Positions 32,456 through 42,157 of a DNA stretch of 53,543 nt are shown here, piece after piece. The stretch spans positions 1 through 53,543 of the forward strand of contig CAJUKZ010000012.1 of the NCBI GenBank assembly GCA_910586995.1. The letters are read 5' to 3'. The DNA is from an uncultured Muribaculaceae bacterium. Its GTDB lineage: Bacteria; Bacteroidota; Bacteroidia; Bacteroidales; Muribaculaceae. A program made the position numbers and the translations under genes. Below the pieces are notes generated by a model. That model had not been told where the DNA came from. It saw nothing but the letters and a program-made list of their open reading frames with translations, and searched no databases. Numbering within the stretch: position 1 is the first letter of the stretch; every line of letters begins with the position of its first letter.

Positions 32456-33496
32456 TCAGGGCTGGTTTGTCTCAGTTGAATTTTTACCGGCGAGCATTCC
32501 GCATGCGGCGTCTATGTCTTCTCCGCGTGAGGCTCTTACTGTGGCTGTGACGCCAAGGGTATTGAGTCTGTCGCGGAAAGTCTCCATAGTGGCTGTTGAG
32601 GACGGACGCCGGGAGTCATCGGAGTCGATGGCATGGTAGCGGATGAGGTTGACACGGGCCGATGTGCCTTTGATCAGCCGCGCAAGCGCGTCGGCATGGC
32701 GCAAAGAGTCGTTCACTCCGCGGAACATGGTGTATTCCACCGATAGCCTGCGCTGGTGGGCGAAGTCGTAGTGTCTGAGCAATTCCATGACTCCTGCCAC
32801 AGGATATGCTTTCTCGGCTGGCATCATGGATGCGCGTTCCTGAGCGAATGGCGAGTGTACTGATATTGCCACATGTACCTTTGTCTCGTCGAGCAGACGT
32901 CTTAGATTTTTCAGGACGCCCACGGAGGATACGGTGATTCGCTTGGGACTCCATGCCAGTCCCCAGGGAGCGGTGAGTATGTCGATAGCTGAGAGCACGG
33001 CATCGATATTGTCCATAGGTTCACCCATGCCCATGAACACGATGTTTGTGAGATCGGCGCTCTCCTCGATGGAAAGTACCTGGTTTATTATGTCGGCTGC
33101 GTCGAGGTTGCCGTGGAAACCTTGCCGGCCCGTCATGCAGAACGAGCAGTTCATGCGGCATCCTGCCTGAGAACTGACACACAGGGTAGCGCGCCCGGAA
33201 TCAGGTATCATTACAGCCTCTATGTCGCGTCCGCCGCGTCCATCAAACAGATATTTGGCAGTGCCGTCAGTGCTGCGGCTGCATAGCTTGGGAGCAGTGC
33301 GGCCCACGCAATATGAGGCTGCAAGTCTTTCACGACCTGCTTTCGATAGGTCGGTCATCTCGTCGACAGAGCATACGCGTTTCTCGTATAGCCAGCGGGC
33401 CATCTGTCTGGCAGAGAACTGCGGCAGACCAGTCTCGGCGGCTACTCCACGTAGCTGTTCGAGAGTCAGTCCGATAAGTTTTTTCTTGATTTCCAT
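32456..33496 (-). CDS. rlmN: 23S rRNA/tRNA adenine-C2 methyltransferase
   Basis: A 346-residue radical SAM enzyme that methylates A2503 of 23S rRNA and A37 of some tRNAs. The CX3CX2C cluster motif reads CRMNCSFC (about residues 112-119), followed by FMGMGEPMDN and the C-terminal Cys in IDAACGML that completes the mechanism. The N-terminal accessory domain (FSARQMARWLYEKRV) is typical. A -7 box ends only about 10 bp upstream of the ATG, so the transcript may be almost leaderless. Confidence 0.96.
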   Translation of the reverse strand: MEIKKKLIGLTLEQLRGVAAETGLPQFSARQMARWLYEKRVCSVDEMTDLSKAGRERLAASYCVGRTAPKLCSRSTDGTAKYLFDGRGGRDIEAVMIPDSGRATLCVSSQAGCRMNCSFCMTGRQGFHGNLDAADIINQVLSIEESADLTNIVFMGMGEPMDNIDAVLSAIDILTAPWGLAWSPKRITVSSVGVLKNLRRLLDETKVHVAISVHSPFAQERASMMPAEKAYPVAGVMELLRHYDFAHQRRLSVEYTMFRGVNDSLRHADALARLIKGTSARVNLIRYHAIDSDDSRRPSSTATMETFRDRLNTLGVTATVRASRGEDIDAACGMLAGKNSTETNQP

Positions 33497-33505
33497 ATCT
33501 GTCTA

Positions 33506-33513
33506 CAAAGGTA
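33506..33513 (-). promoter_or_regulatory. -7 box of rlmN, very close to the start codon
   Basis: Minus-strand TACCTTTG ends 9 bp before the rlmN ATG. If it is used, transcription starts about 2-5 nt from the start codon. No clear -33 is seen. Confidence 0.5.
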
Positions 33514-33565
33514 CGCAATATATATGAATCCATGAAATTTATGCGGACAGCCGATGTGTCTCCAT

Positions 33566-35833
33566 TTACCTGTGAGTGGCTGCCATATCGAATTCAAGTG
33601 TGCCTCCGGCTGTGATTTCGGAGTGGGTGAGGTAGCGACGGTCGATGGTCTTGCCGTTGAGTGTCACTTTCCGGATATAGCGGTTGCGGTCGCTGACTCG
33701 CGGGGCTTTGATCTCGAGAGTCTTGCCTGATGGCAGGTTAAGTTTCAGATAGGGGAGATAGGGTGCGCCGATTATATATCTGTCGCTGCCGGGGCATACG
33801 GGATAGAATCCCATTGCGGTGAAGATATACCAGGCAGACATCTGTCCGCAGTCGTCGTTACCTCCGAGTCCGTGTATGTCGTTGCGATACATGCGGTTCA
33901 TGATCTCCCTGAGCCAGTATTGCGCTTTCCAGGGTTGTGAGGTCCAGGCGTACAGGTAGGGCACGTGGTGACTCGGCTCGTTGCCGTGGACGTAGCCTCC
34001 GATGAGGCATTCTTCGGTGACATCCTCATTGTCGGCGTAGCTTTCGGGCGGCAGGGTCATGGCGAAAAGTGTGTCGAGCCGCGACAGGAAGCGGTCATGG
34101 CCTCCCATAGCTTCGATCATTCCGGGAACGTCGTGCGGAACGTGGAACGAGAAGTTGAACGAGTTTCCTTCGATGAATCCTTCGCCGGAGGTCTGCAGCG
34201 GATCGAAGTCGGGCTTGAATCCGCCGGAAATACATCTCGGTCTTGCAAGATGCAGCGAGGGATCGAACACATTGCGATAGTTGAGGGCGCGTCCGGCGTA
34301 TATTTCGGCAGTGGCTGAATCGCCTGCTGCCAGTGCGGTACGGTGTATTGTCCAGTCGTCGTAGGCATATTCGAGGGTAGTGGATGCTGCTGTCGCGCTT
34401 TTCTCGAACGGGATGTATCCGAGGTCGAGGTAGTCGTCGATGTTGCCGTAGTATCTGACATTGGAAGTCGCTATCATGGCCTTGAGCAGAGTATCGGCAT
34501 CGGTGCGTACGCCTTTGGCCAATGCATCGGCCAGGACAGAGACGGCGTGGTAGCCGCTCATGCACCAGTTGTCGTTGGCCATATGACTCCATATGGGCAG
34601 CATGCCGTGGACGCTATGACTCTGGTGTGCGAGCATGCTCCCGATGATGTCGGATGCAAGTGATGGATTTATGAGTGCGAGCAAGGGGTGCAGGGCGCGG
34701 TAGGTGTCCCAAAGGGAAAATACCGTGTAGTTGGTAAAGCCGTCGGCTGTGTGGATGTTGCCGTCGAGTCCCCTGTAGCGACGGTCCACGTCCATATAGA
34801 CTGATGGATTGATCATCGTATGGTAGAGCGACGTGTAGAACATCGTCTTCTGGTCTTCAGATCCTCCGGCTTCGAAGACAGAGAGCGCTTCGTCCCATAG
34901 CCGGGATGCGTCGGAAGCTATACGGGCGAATGAGCGTCCGGAGGCTTCGGCCTGCAGGTTGCGCAGCGCACCGTCCGTGCCGGTGGCCGACAGCGCTATC
35001 TTGACTGTCAGTGCCGAGGTGTCGGCATTGTCGAATTCGAAGTATGACACGAGTTTGCGACCGGCCATCTCGGGAAAGTCGCGGTATTGGTCGAAGCGTC
35101 GCCATCCGCCTCCGTAGGGAACCGGTGCGCGGTCGGTATAGCCGTAGTGCCGTATGGGCTTGGAGAGCGACATGGCGAAATGTACGACATTGGTGCGCGC
35201 CCATCCGTTGGTGATCCTGTAACCGGTGACAAGGGTATCGTTCTCGACGCGGACCGATGCCCAGAGTGTCTTGCCGTCGTAGTTGTAGATACCGTGGTCA
35301 AGATCAACGATTATGCGCTGTACCGAGTCGCGCGGGAAGGAGTAGGAGTGTACGCCTGTACGCTGTGTGGCGGTAAGGCGGGCGCGTATGCCATAGTCGG
35401 AGAGGGTGACTTCGTAGAGTCCGGGTTCGGCATGTTCTGTGTCGTGGCTGAAACGAGAGCGGTAGCCTGAATCCGGGTCTGAGGCAGTGCCGGGATTGAG
35501 CCGCAGAGCCCCCGTTGTCGGCATCACGAGTATGTCGCCGAGGTCGGAATGTCCTGTGCCACTGAAATGTGTGTGACTGAAGCCGACGATTGTCGGGTCG
35601 CTGTAGCGGTAGCCGGCGCAATATCTGTAGACTTCGGGCTGATAGACCCCGCGGACGTTGTGGGGCACGGTGTCGGTGTCGGGGCTTAGCTGCACGCCTC
35701 CGAACGGCACGCATGCACCGGGAAACGTATGTCCCATGCCATCAGTCCCGATCATGGGATCTACGTAGCGGCAGAGGGGCATGGCATGGATCAGCGGCAG
35801 CAGAGCAGCCAGCAGGGCAATGATTCGGAGCAC
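33566..35833 (-). CDS. glycoside hydrolase family 92 alpha-mannosidase
   Basis: A 755-residue secreted exo-alpha-mannosidase. After a signal peptide (about 1-17), the mature protein starts CRYVDPMIGTDGMGHTFPGA, the GH92 hallmark. Further marks are GFSHTHFSGTGHSDLGD, GNEPSHHVPYLYAW and GGNDDCGQMSAWYIFTAMGFYPV, the last holding the catalytic acidic residues of this calcium-dependent inverting family. GH92 enzymes trim alpha-mannose from N-glycans or yeast mannan. The GTG at 35833, 4 bp after the M18 peptidase stop, is preferred to an ATG at 35935 because it directly begins the signal peptide. Confidence 0.93.
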   Translation of the reverse strand: MLRIIALLAALLPLIHAMPLCRYVDPMIGTDGMGHTFPGACVPFGGVQLSPDTDTVPHNVRGVYQPEVYRYCAGYRYSDPTIVGFSHTHFSGTGHSDLGDILVMPTTGALRLNPGTASDPDSGYRSRFSHDTEHAEPGLYEVTLSDYGIRARLTATQRTGVHSYSFPRDSVQRIIVDLDHGIYNYDGKTLWASVRVENDTLVTGYRITNGWARTNVVHFAMSLSKPIRHYGYTDRAPVPYGGGWRRFDQYRDFPEMAGRKLVSYFEFDNADTSALTVKIALSATGTDGALRNLQAEASGRSFARIASDASRLWDEALSVFEAGGSEDQKTMFYTSLYHTMINPSVYMDVDRRYRGLDGNIHTADGFTNYTVFSLWDTYRALHPLLALINPSLASDIIGSMLAHQSHSVHGMLPIWSHMANDNWCMSGYHAVSVLADALAKGVRTDADTLLKAMIATSNVRYYGNIDDYLDLGYIPFEKSATAASTTLEYAYDDWTIHRTALAAGDSATAEIYAGRALNYRNVFDPSLHLARPRCISGGFKPDFDPLQTSGEGFIEGNSFNFSFHVPHDVPGMIEAMGGHDRFLSRLDTLFAMTLPPESYADNEDVTEECLIGGYVHGNEPSHHVPYLYAWTSQPWKAQYWLREIMNRMYRNDIHGLGGNDDCGQMSAWYIFTAMGFYPVCPGSDRYIIGAPYLPYLKLNLPSGKTLEIKAPRVSDRNRYIRKVTLNGKTIDRRYLTHSEITAGGTLEFDMAATHR

Positions 35834-35837
35834 GGGA

Positions 35838-37145
35838 TCAGACGGTATAGAACTTTTCGAAAGCGCGTATCGTGGATACATGGTCGGCCACGGAAGCTGT
35901 CTCGCGCACAGAGTGCATGGCCCATATCGCAGCACCCATGTCTACTCCGCGGAGGTCGATCTGGGAGGTGAGAATGTTGCCGAGGGTAGATCCACCGGCC
36001 ACGTCGCTGTGGTTGACGAAATACTGCACGGGAACGCCGGCAGCGCGGCATATCTCGGCAAAGACGGCAGCCGAGTCGGCATCGGTCATGTATTTGCAGT
36101 TGGCATTGATCTTGATTACCGGTCCGAATCCGGGGATTGGATGGTTGGTAGGGTCTTGTTTCTCCGGATAGTTGGGATGCAGGGCGTGTGCGTTGTCGGC
36201 AGATACCATGAATGAGTCCGCAATGGCTCGGTAGTAGTCTTCGTCAGATCCGCCAAGGCAGTGTGTGATGCGGCTCAATATGTTGGCAAGTACGGGTGAG
36301 GCAGCTCCCTGTTTTGTGCCTGATCCGGTCTCCTCGTTGTCGAAAATAGCCATGACGCGTGTCCGGGACGAATTCGTGTCGGCTGTGGAAAGCAGGGCAG
36401 AGAGTGATGCGTGAGCCATCGACAGGTCGTCGAGGCGTCCGGAGGTTATAAATTCATCGTTTGCTCCGAGTGTGCAGGCTGGTGTGGTGTCGTAGAGGCT
36501 CAGGTCGCAGTCGATGATGTCGGCCGGATTTATGCCGAGAGTCTCTGCCACGAGCCGCAGCAGGTATCCATCGGCGTTGACGCCTGCATCGAGATGTGCC
36601 AGTACCGGAAGCATGTCTTTCTGACGCGAAAGTGGATTTCCTTCGTTTACGGCACGGTTGAAGTGTATGGCCAGGTGGGGAATGGTAAGCAGCGGCTTGC
36701 GGATATGAACAAGGTGAGCGGCAGGGTGGAAGATGTCCGGTGTGCGCACGATCACACGTCCGGCTATGGATAGCGGGCGGTCGAACCAGGTGTAGAGTAT
36801 CGGTCCGCCATATACTTCAGTGTTCAGCTTGAGTATGCCGCCTTCGGTGAGCATTTCGGGATGAGGCTTGATGCGGAATCCCGGCGAGTCGCTGTGAGAG
36901 GAGATGATGCGGAATCCGGCAGCGGGATCTGAACCGGCGATGAAGGCGAATACGGCAGAACCGTTCTTGACGACGTAGCCCCTTGTGCCAGGAGTGATTG
37001 TCCATTGCCTGGAGGGGTCGAACTCGCGGAATCCGGCGGCTTCGAGAGTTTCGCGAACCCGGGCGCATGCAAGGAAATTGACAGGCGAGCTGTCGAGGAA
37101 TTCCATCAAGGATATTACTTCGGGGGGTGTTGTCGTTGTCTTCAC
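35838..37145 (-). CDS. M18 family aminopeptidase
   Basis: A 435-residue dinuclear zinc aminopeptidase related to yeast aminopeptidase I and aspartyl aminopeptidase. Metal and catalytic segments are ISSHSDSPGFRIKP, NDEFITSGRLDDLSMAHA, AIFDNEETGSGTKQGA (metal-bridging Glu) and VNHSDVAGGSTLGNI near the C-terminus. It is cytoplasmic, with no signal peptide. The GTG at 37145 is preferred over an ATG 81 bp upstream, which would add unrelated residues and reach close to the DUF5063 stop. It sits in a minus-strand cluster between the DUF5063 and GH92 genes. Confidence 0.9.
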   Translation of the reverse strand: MKTTTTPPEVISLMEFLDSSPVNFLACARVRETLEAAGFREFDPSRQWTITPGTRGYVVKNGSAVFAFIAGSDPAAGFRIISSHSDSPGFRIKPHPEMLTEGGILKLNTEVYGGPILYTWFDRPLSIAGRVIVRTPDIFHPAAHLVHIRKPLLTIPHLAIHFNRAVNEGNPLSRQKDMLPVLAHLDAGVNADGYLLRLVAETLGINPADIIDCDLSLYDTTPACTLGANDEFITSGRLDDLSMAHASLSALLSTADTNSSRTRVMAIFDNEETGSGTKQGAASPVLANILSRITHCLGGSDEDYYRAIADSFMVSADNAHALHPNYPEKQDPTNHPIPGFGPVIKINANCKYMTDADSAAVFAEICRAAGVPVQYFVNHSDVAGGSTLGNILTSQIDLRGVDMGAAIWAMHSVRETASVADHVSTIRAFEKFYTV

Positions 37146-37180
37146 GGTGAATGTATGTTTAATATGTATGGGGAGGATGC

Positions 37181-37735
37181 TTATCCGTTGTATCTGATAT
37201 GGTTGAGTGCCCGCAGGAGATTGCACAATATGGCGCTCCAGTAGTTTGCGAAGTCTTCGGCCATTGTGGCTACTGCTCCTGAGACTATGCGGTCGGGTGC
37301 GTCTCTCACGGTCTCGAGGAAATTGTAGAATACCTGAAACAGGTCGGCTATGCCTTCAGACACCGATGCTGCGATGGGTGTGTCGGAGTACTTCATGTCT
37401 TGGTGGAAGACTTCGAGATAGGTGTCGTCTTCGCCGAGTATGTTGCCTACATTGCGGCGTATGGTGTCGTAATAGTCTTCGTCGAGAACGCTGTCGATAT
37501 AGACTTCGTCCTGGTCGGGATAGAGGAGATCGCCGTCTTCCTCGCTATCGCCTGGGCGGGTCTCGAGGTCTGCGGCGCAGATGTAGATGCGCGGCAAGAG
37601 TCTGAGCATAGTGGCTACGAATGATGAACTGTCTTCGTCGCCGATGTTGCGTGTGTCTTGCACGGCCACGCAGTATTCGTTGCAGAGGGCTATGAATGCC
37701 AGTGTATTGGGGCGTAGTGCGGTTGATCCATCCAT
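37181..37735 (-). CDS. DUF5063 family protein
   Basis: A 184-residue acidic, mostly helical cytoplasmic protein matching the DUF5063 pattern: TLAFIALCNEYCVAVQ near the N-terminus, then LRLLPRIYICA, an acidic middle (about 60-85) and FANYWSAILCNLLRALNHIR at the end. Family function is not known to me. Its start is 4 bp downstream of the nadD stop, so it is co-transcribed with gmk and nadD. Confidence 0.85.
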   Translation of the reverse strand: MDGSTALRPNTLAFIALCNEYCVAVQDTRNIGDEDSSSFVATMLRLLPRIYICAADLETRPGDSEEDGDLLYPDQDEVYIDSVLDEDYYDTIRRNVGNILGEDDTYLEVFHQDMKYSDTPIAASVSEGIADLFQVFYNFLETVRDAPDRIVSGAVATMAEDFANYWSAILCNLLRALNHIRYNG

Positions 37736-37739
37736 ATTT

Positions 37740-38327
37740 TCAGTAGAGATTATGTTGACTTATGTATTCACAGACGCCCGGTGGCAGGAAAAAGTTTACC
37801 TTGTGTCCGTGTCCGATAGCCCGGCGTATCCATGTGGAGGATATTTCGGCTACGGGTGCGTCGATTACTGCGACGCGCGAGGCGAGATGCTGAGGGACGG
37901 CGGCCGGAGGATAGCCGGGGCGTGGATAGACGATGAGGCCGAAGTCGGAAATTATAGCGTCGGCCTCACGCCAGCGGTTGAAGCAGTTCCAGTTGTCAGA
38001 ACCTATGACGAGTCTGAAACTGTCGGCCGGATTTTCGGCTTTTAGACGCCGCAGGGTGTCGATGGTATAGCTCGGGCGGGGCATTGACAGTTCGATGTCG
38101 GAGGCTATCACAGTATTGCAGGACTGCGAGCATGCCAGCCTTAGCATAGCCAGACGGTGATGGTCTTCTACTATGTCGGTCGCTCCTGTCTTTAGAGGGT
38201 TGGCCGGAGACAGGACCATCATCACCCTGTCTATGCCGTGACACCATTGGGCCACGTACTGTGCAACCATCATATGACCGATGTGGACAGGATTGTATGA
38301 TCCTCCCATCACGGCTATTGTAGCCAT
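37740..38327 (-). CDS. nadD: nicotinate-nucleotide adenylyltransferase
   Basis: A 195-residue HIGH-superfamily nucleotidyltransferase that makes deamido-NAD from nicotinate mononucleotide and ATP. GGSYNPVHIGHM (8-19) contains the HIGH motif, and SSTWIRRAIGHG near the C-terminus is the ISSTxxR motif. Its start is 1 bp from the gmk stop. Confidence 0.96.
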   Translation of the reverse strand: MATIAVMGGSYNPVHIGHMMVAQYVAQWCHGIDRVMMVLSPANPLKTGATDIVEDHHRLAMLRLACSQSCNTVIASDIELSMPRPSYTIDTLRRLKAENPADSFRLVIGSDNWNCFNRWREADAIISDFGLIVYPRPGYPPAAVPQHLASRVAVIDAPVAEISSTWIRRAIGHGHKVNFFLPPGVCEYISQHNLY

Positions 38328-38328
38328 A

Positions 38329-38910
38329 TCAGTCGCGGGCTATGAAGTCTGTTATCAGGCTGCGTGTCTCGGCTACGGCACGGTCTATGTCGGCGTTGAC
38401 CACAACTGCGTCCATCTTGCGGGCGAAGTCGAGTTCGTATTCAGCCTTGGCCAGTCTTTGTGCTATCACTTCGGGCTTGTCTGTACCACGGGCGATGAGG
38501 CGTTCGCGCAGGTCGTCGAGCGACGGTGCTTTGATGAATATCGTCAGTGCCTGGTCTCCGAAAATATCTTTGACAGAGAGTGCTCCTTTGACATCGATGT
38601 CGAGGATCACATTGTGGCCTTCGTCGGCGGCTTTGATGACCTGGCTGCGCAGTGTGCCGTAGTAGCGTCCTGGATATACCTGTTCCCATTCGATGAATTC
38701 GTCGCGGGATATGGCCTCGCGGAATTCGTCGGTGGACATGAAGTAGTAGTGGACTCCATGCTGCTCGCCCGGCCTCGGAGCGCGGTTTGTGGCCGAGATG
38801 GAGAATTGCATGTCAATGTCTCCGGCATCGAGGATATTGTTGATTATGGTCGATTTGCCACTGCCCGAGGGGGCACATATCACGATAATCTTTCCTTTTT
38901 TAGTTTCCAT
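38329..38910 (-). CDS. gmk: guanylate kinase
   Basis: A 193-residue enzyme that phosphorylates GMP to GDP. The P-loop is APSGSGKSTI (about 13-22), the GMP-binding segment is ISATNRAPRPGEQHGVHYYF, and the lid contains the FIEW motif. The length is typical. It lies between yicC (39 bp upstream) and nadD (1 bp downstream), a common Bacteroidetes order. Confidence 0.97.
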   Translation of the reverse strand: METKKGKIIVICAPSGSGKSTIINNILDAGDIDMQFSISATNRAPRPGEQHGVHYYFMSTDEFREAISRDEFIEWEQVYPGRYYGTLRSQVIKAADEGHNVILDIDVKGALSVKDIFGDQALTIFIKAPSLDDLRERLIARGTDKPEVIAQRLAKAEYELDFARKMDAVVVNADIDRAVAETRSLITDFIARD

Positions 38911-38949
38911 GATCGGTTGTGGTATATTGGTGGATTGAGGAATGGCTTC

Positions 38950-39828
38950 TTAGAGTACGTTGAGGACCTGTTCCTTTATCTGTTCGAGTGCGTCTTTCAT
39001 GCGCACTACGAGTTTCTGCATCTCGGCGTTGTTGCTTTTCGATCCGAGGGTATTGATCTCGCGTCCCATCTCCTGAGCGATGAATCCGAGTTTCTTACCC
39101 TGCGAGGCGGCCGGGTCGGCGAGTGTCTCCATAAAGTAGGCGAGGTGCTGGGCCAGACGCTGCTTCTCTTCGTTGATGTCGAGCTTCTCGATGTAGAAAA
39201 TCATTTCTTGCTCGAGACGTCCCTGGTCGAGATCGGCCTGCGATATGGCGTTCAGGTTGTCGGTGATGCGTTGGCGTATTTTTTCGATACGGTCTGATTC
39301 GTGGCGTGGAATCTCGGCAAGCAGGGCGGCTATTGTGTCGATCCGGCTTGAGAAGAAAGATTCGAGTTTTATGCCTTCGGCACGGCGATGGGAAGTGAGT
39401 GCGTCGAGAGCCTGTGTGAGAGCCTGTGTTAGGGCCGAGAATTCGTCATCGTCGATTGTGTCGGCTACTTCGGTGTGGAGCGTGTCGGGGAAGCGCAGCA
39501 GGACTGAATACCAGTCGGCAGGCAGAGGTATGTCCAGTGCGTGTGCGGCGTCAGTCACTTGTTGCTTATACTGTTGCAGGGCCGGGACGTTTAGCACAGC
39601 GCCTGTGGCAGCCGATGTGTTCTCGACCATCACGGTGAGGTCGATTTTTCCTCTGCCGAGACGCTCTGCCACGATGTTGCGCAGTTCAAGTTCTTTCTCC
39701 CGGTAGATGGCGGGTATACGTGCGGCGAGGTCGAGCTGCTTGGAATTCAGCGATTTTACCTCGACGGTGATTTTCTTATTGCCCGGCGTGGCGATGGCCT
39801 TGCCGAACCCGGTCATTGACAATAGCAT
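38950..39828 (-). CDS. yicC: YicC family endoribonuclease
   Basis: A 292-residue protein of the YicC/YloC family: start MLLSMTGFGKA, then VEVKSLNSKQLDLAARIP and the C-terminal DUF1732 segment IAQEMGREINTLGSKSNNAEM with conserved Glu/Asn residues. E. coli YicC is an endoribonuclease that promotes RyhB decay. First gene of the yicC-gmk-nadD-DUF5063-M18-GH92 cluster. Confidence 0.95.
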   Translation of the reverse strand: MLLSMTGFGKAIATPGNKKITVEVKSLNSKQLDLAARIPAIYREKELELRNIVAERLGRGKIDLTVMVENTSAATGAVLNVPALQQYKQQVTDAAHALDIPLPADWYSVLLRFPDTLHTEVADTIDDDEFSALTQALTQALDALTSHRRAEGIKLESFFSSRIDTIAALLAEIPRHESDRIEKIRQRITDNLNAISQADLDQGRLEQEMIFYIEKLDINEEKQRLAQHLAYFMETLADPAASQGKKLGFIAQEMGREINTLGSKSNNAEMQKLVVRMKDALEQIKEQVLNVL

Positions 39829-39853
39829 GTTGGGATCTGTTTGTTTACTTATG

Positions 39854-39861
39854 CAAATTTA
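39854..39861 (-). promoter_or_regulatory. -7 box of the yicC cluster
   Basis: Minus-strand TAAATTTG, 26 bp upstream of yicC. TTTG candidates further upstream (39885-39888) give a spacing of 23 bp, longer than ideal. The overlapping plus-strand TTTG at 39890-39893 could serve the divergent TPR gene. Confidence 0.5.
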
Positions 39862-39946
39862 TGAAATTTTCCGTAGAACTGGCACAAAATTTGCTCCTAT
39901 ATTGTTATACAAGTCCTAAATCTTGAAAAATCAAACGATACGAAAT

Positions 39947-42157
39947 ATGTCCCAGACTTACATCACCGACAATCTACCTAAAGTGGAGGAATATCTGCGA
40001 GCCAACCGGCTGCGTGACGCGCTGTCGCTGCTTCAGGCTATAAGCCAGCAGTCGCGTACAGTGGCGATCACCGACCGCATAGGCCAGATCGAACAAAGCT
40101 ATGCGTATATGCTCCGCTACATGAGCGAGGGCACAGAAGATCCGTCGCGTGCCGATATGCATGCCTCGCTCATAGGTGAGACTTACCGTCTGCTCGACCG
40201 TCTGAGACGGCACACGATGTCGAAGGAGAGTCCGACGCTGTATTACGACGCTTTGCGCTACCGTGCACGTATGCGCGGTCAGTTGCCTACGCTTATGGAA
40301 CGTGTGGAGAAATATCTGGAAATCACAGATATGGAGTCGCTGTTCAATCTGGCTGCAGAGTCTGGTAGCGGAAATGCCTCGCCTGAGCGCCGGCAGGAGA
40401 GGCTCTTGCTCGAGGATGAGATATTCAAGTATATATGGACGGTGTATCCGCTGTCGGGCGACGATGCCACGGCAGTGGAGCGTCTGCTGACGTTGTCGGC
40501 TGTGCCGGTATATTTCCGGAGCATGGTGGTGTCGGCTCTGACACTCGGTCTGCTGGAATTTCAGGATGATGCCCGCATGATGCTTCTTGCGGGGGTGTAT
40601 GAGTCGGCGGCGGATGTTTCTTTGGCTATGGCCGCGCTGACAGGTTTTGTGCTTGGTCTGGACAAGTACCGTCATCGTCCGGTGTCGCGTGTGCTGTCGG
40701 ACCGGACAGCCGCACTGCGCGACCTGCCTAATTGGCAGTCGGACATTGTCATGCTTCAGCTTGAACTGATACGTGCGCGCGACACCGAACGTATCAATAC
40801 CAAGATGCGCGACGAGGTGATTCCTCAGATGCTGAAACTGCGGCCCGATATAATGAAGAAGATAAATGATCCGGGTGAGAATGCCGATGATCTGCGTAGC
40901 CCGGATGAAAATCCGGAATGGGAGCGCATTCTGGAACAGAGCGGGTTGAGGGATCAGCTAAAGGAATTCAGTGAGTTGCAGATGGAGGGTTCGGATGTGA
41001 TGATGAGCACTTTCTCGCAGTTGAAAAGTTATCCGTTCTTCCATTCTGTCTCTAACTGGTTCCGTCCGTTCCATTCCGATTATCCTGAGGTGAGTGATGC
41101 CATAGGCAGTACGATGCCTGCTATTCTTGCCGATGTGCTGGAGCATGCAGCTTTTTTATGCGACAGCGACAAGTATTCGTTAGTTCTGACTCTAAGCCGT
41201 ATTCCGGAGTCCCAGCGGCAGCTTATGCTCGGCCAGCTTGAGGCGCAGGCCTCCAATATGGCACAGGCTGCTGCGGCTATGATGGCCGACGTGAGCAGGC
41301 AGTCGGCGGCCAATAATTATCTGCATAATATATATCGTTTCTATAAGCTTTACCGCAGGCGCGGTGAGTTTCATGATCCGTTTGCCAATCCGGTGAATCT
41401 GACAGATGTGGATCTGCTCTCGGATCTGTTTCTTGATCCAAAGCCGCTGCGCCTGATAGCTGAGTTGCATCTGCGGTTTCATTCCTATGATCAGGCTCTT
41501 GGTGTGTTCAGGCGTCTGCAGGAGCATGTGCCGCCGTCGGCGGAGATTTTCCAGAAGATCGGTTATTGCCAGGAGCGTCTCGGAGACTATCCGGAGGCTT
41601 TGCGGAGCTATCAGCAGGCGGAATTGTTTGATGCGCGTAGTGCATGGACTCTCAGACGCCTTGCTTCGGCTGCCCGGCAGACGGGTAGACTCGACGAGGC
41701 TGCGGAATATTACTCGCGGCTTCAGGAGATGCTTCCCGACGACAAACCGGTGGCTCTGAATCTTGGAAATGTATATGCCGAAATGGAGATGTATCCCGAA
41801 GCTATAAAGCAATATTATAAGGTGAATTTCATGGATGAGCGTTCGATGCGCCCGATACGTCCGTTGGCGTGGTGTCTGTTTGTGACAGGAGACTACGAGC
41901 GCTCGCGCAGCTTCTTCGACCGTGTATTGGCCGATAATCCTACGTCAGACGATTATCTGAATATGGGACATCTGGCTCTTGCGATGCATGATATGCCTGA
42001 GGCTCTGAATTATTACAAGTTGTCGGTGACGACATCCGACGGGTCGATAGATACGTTCATGGGCAAGCTTGCTGACGACAGCAAGTATCTGATACGCGCA
42101 GGCATAGACCTTGACAGCCTGCCGATGCTTGCCGATGCCGTATTTTATTCGCTTTGA
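39947..42157 (+). CDS. large TPR-repeat protein
   Basis: A 736-residue cytoplasmic protein without a signal peptide. The N-terminal two-thirds is helical without a recognised domain. Residues about 480-720 hold tetratricopeptide repeats (for example IFQKIGYCQERLGDYPEALRSYQQAELFDARS, LGNVYAEMEMYPEAIKQYYKV and YLNMGHLALAMHDMPEALNYYK, each shown in part). Such proteins are scaffolds; no partner can be named. An ATG at 39947 is preferred over a TTG 24 bp upstream. Its end overlaps the convergent rsmD by 13 bp. Confidence 0.85.
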   Translation: MSQTYITDNLPKVEEYLRANRLRDALSLLQAISQQSRTVAITDRIGQIEQSYAYMLRYMSEGTEDPSRADMHASLIGETYRLLDRLRRHTMSKESPTLYYDALRYRARMRGQLPTLMERVEKYLEITDMESLFNLAAESGSGNASPERRQERLLLEDEIFKYIWTVYPLSGDDATAVERLLTLSAVPVYFRSMVVSALTLGLLEFQDDARMMLLAGVYESAADVSLAMAALTGFVLGLDKYRHRPVSRVLSDRTAALRDLPNWQSDIVMLQLELIRARDTERINTKMRDEVIPQMLKLRPDIMKKINDPGENADDLRSPDENPEWERILEQSGLRDQLKEFSELQMEGSDVMMSTFSQLKSYPFFHSVSNWFRPFHSDYPEVSDAIGSTMPAILADVLEHAAFLCDSDKYSLVLTLSRIPESQRQLMLGQLEAQASNMAQAAAAMMADVSRQSAANNYLHNIYRFYKLYRRRGEFHDPFANPVNLTDVDLLSDLFLDPKPLRLIAELHLRFHSYDQALGVFRRLQEHVPPSAEIFQKIGYCQERLGDYPEALRSYQQAELFDARSAWTLRRLASAARQTGRLDEAAEYYSRLQEMLPDDKPVALNLGNVYAEMEMYPEAIKQYYKVNFMDERSMRPIRPLAWCLFVTGDYERSRSFFDRVLADNPTSDDYLNMGHLALAMHDMPEALNYYKLSVTTSDGSIDTFMGKLADDSKYLIRAGIDLDSLPMLADAVFYSL

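Noticed and set aside
38281..39297. 338-codon plus-strand open frame
   Set aside because: It is antisense to gmk and yicC, both of which show complete family motifs.
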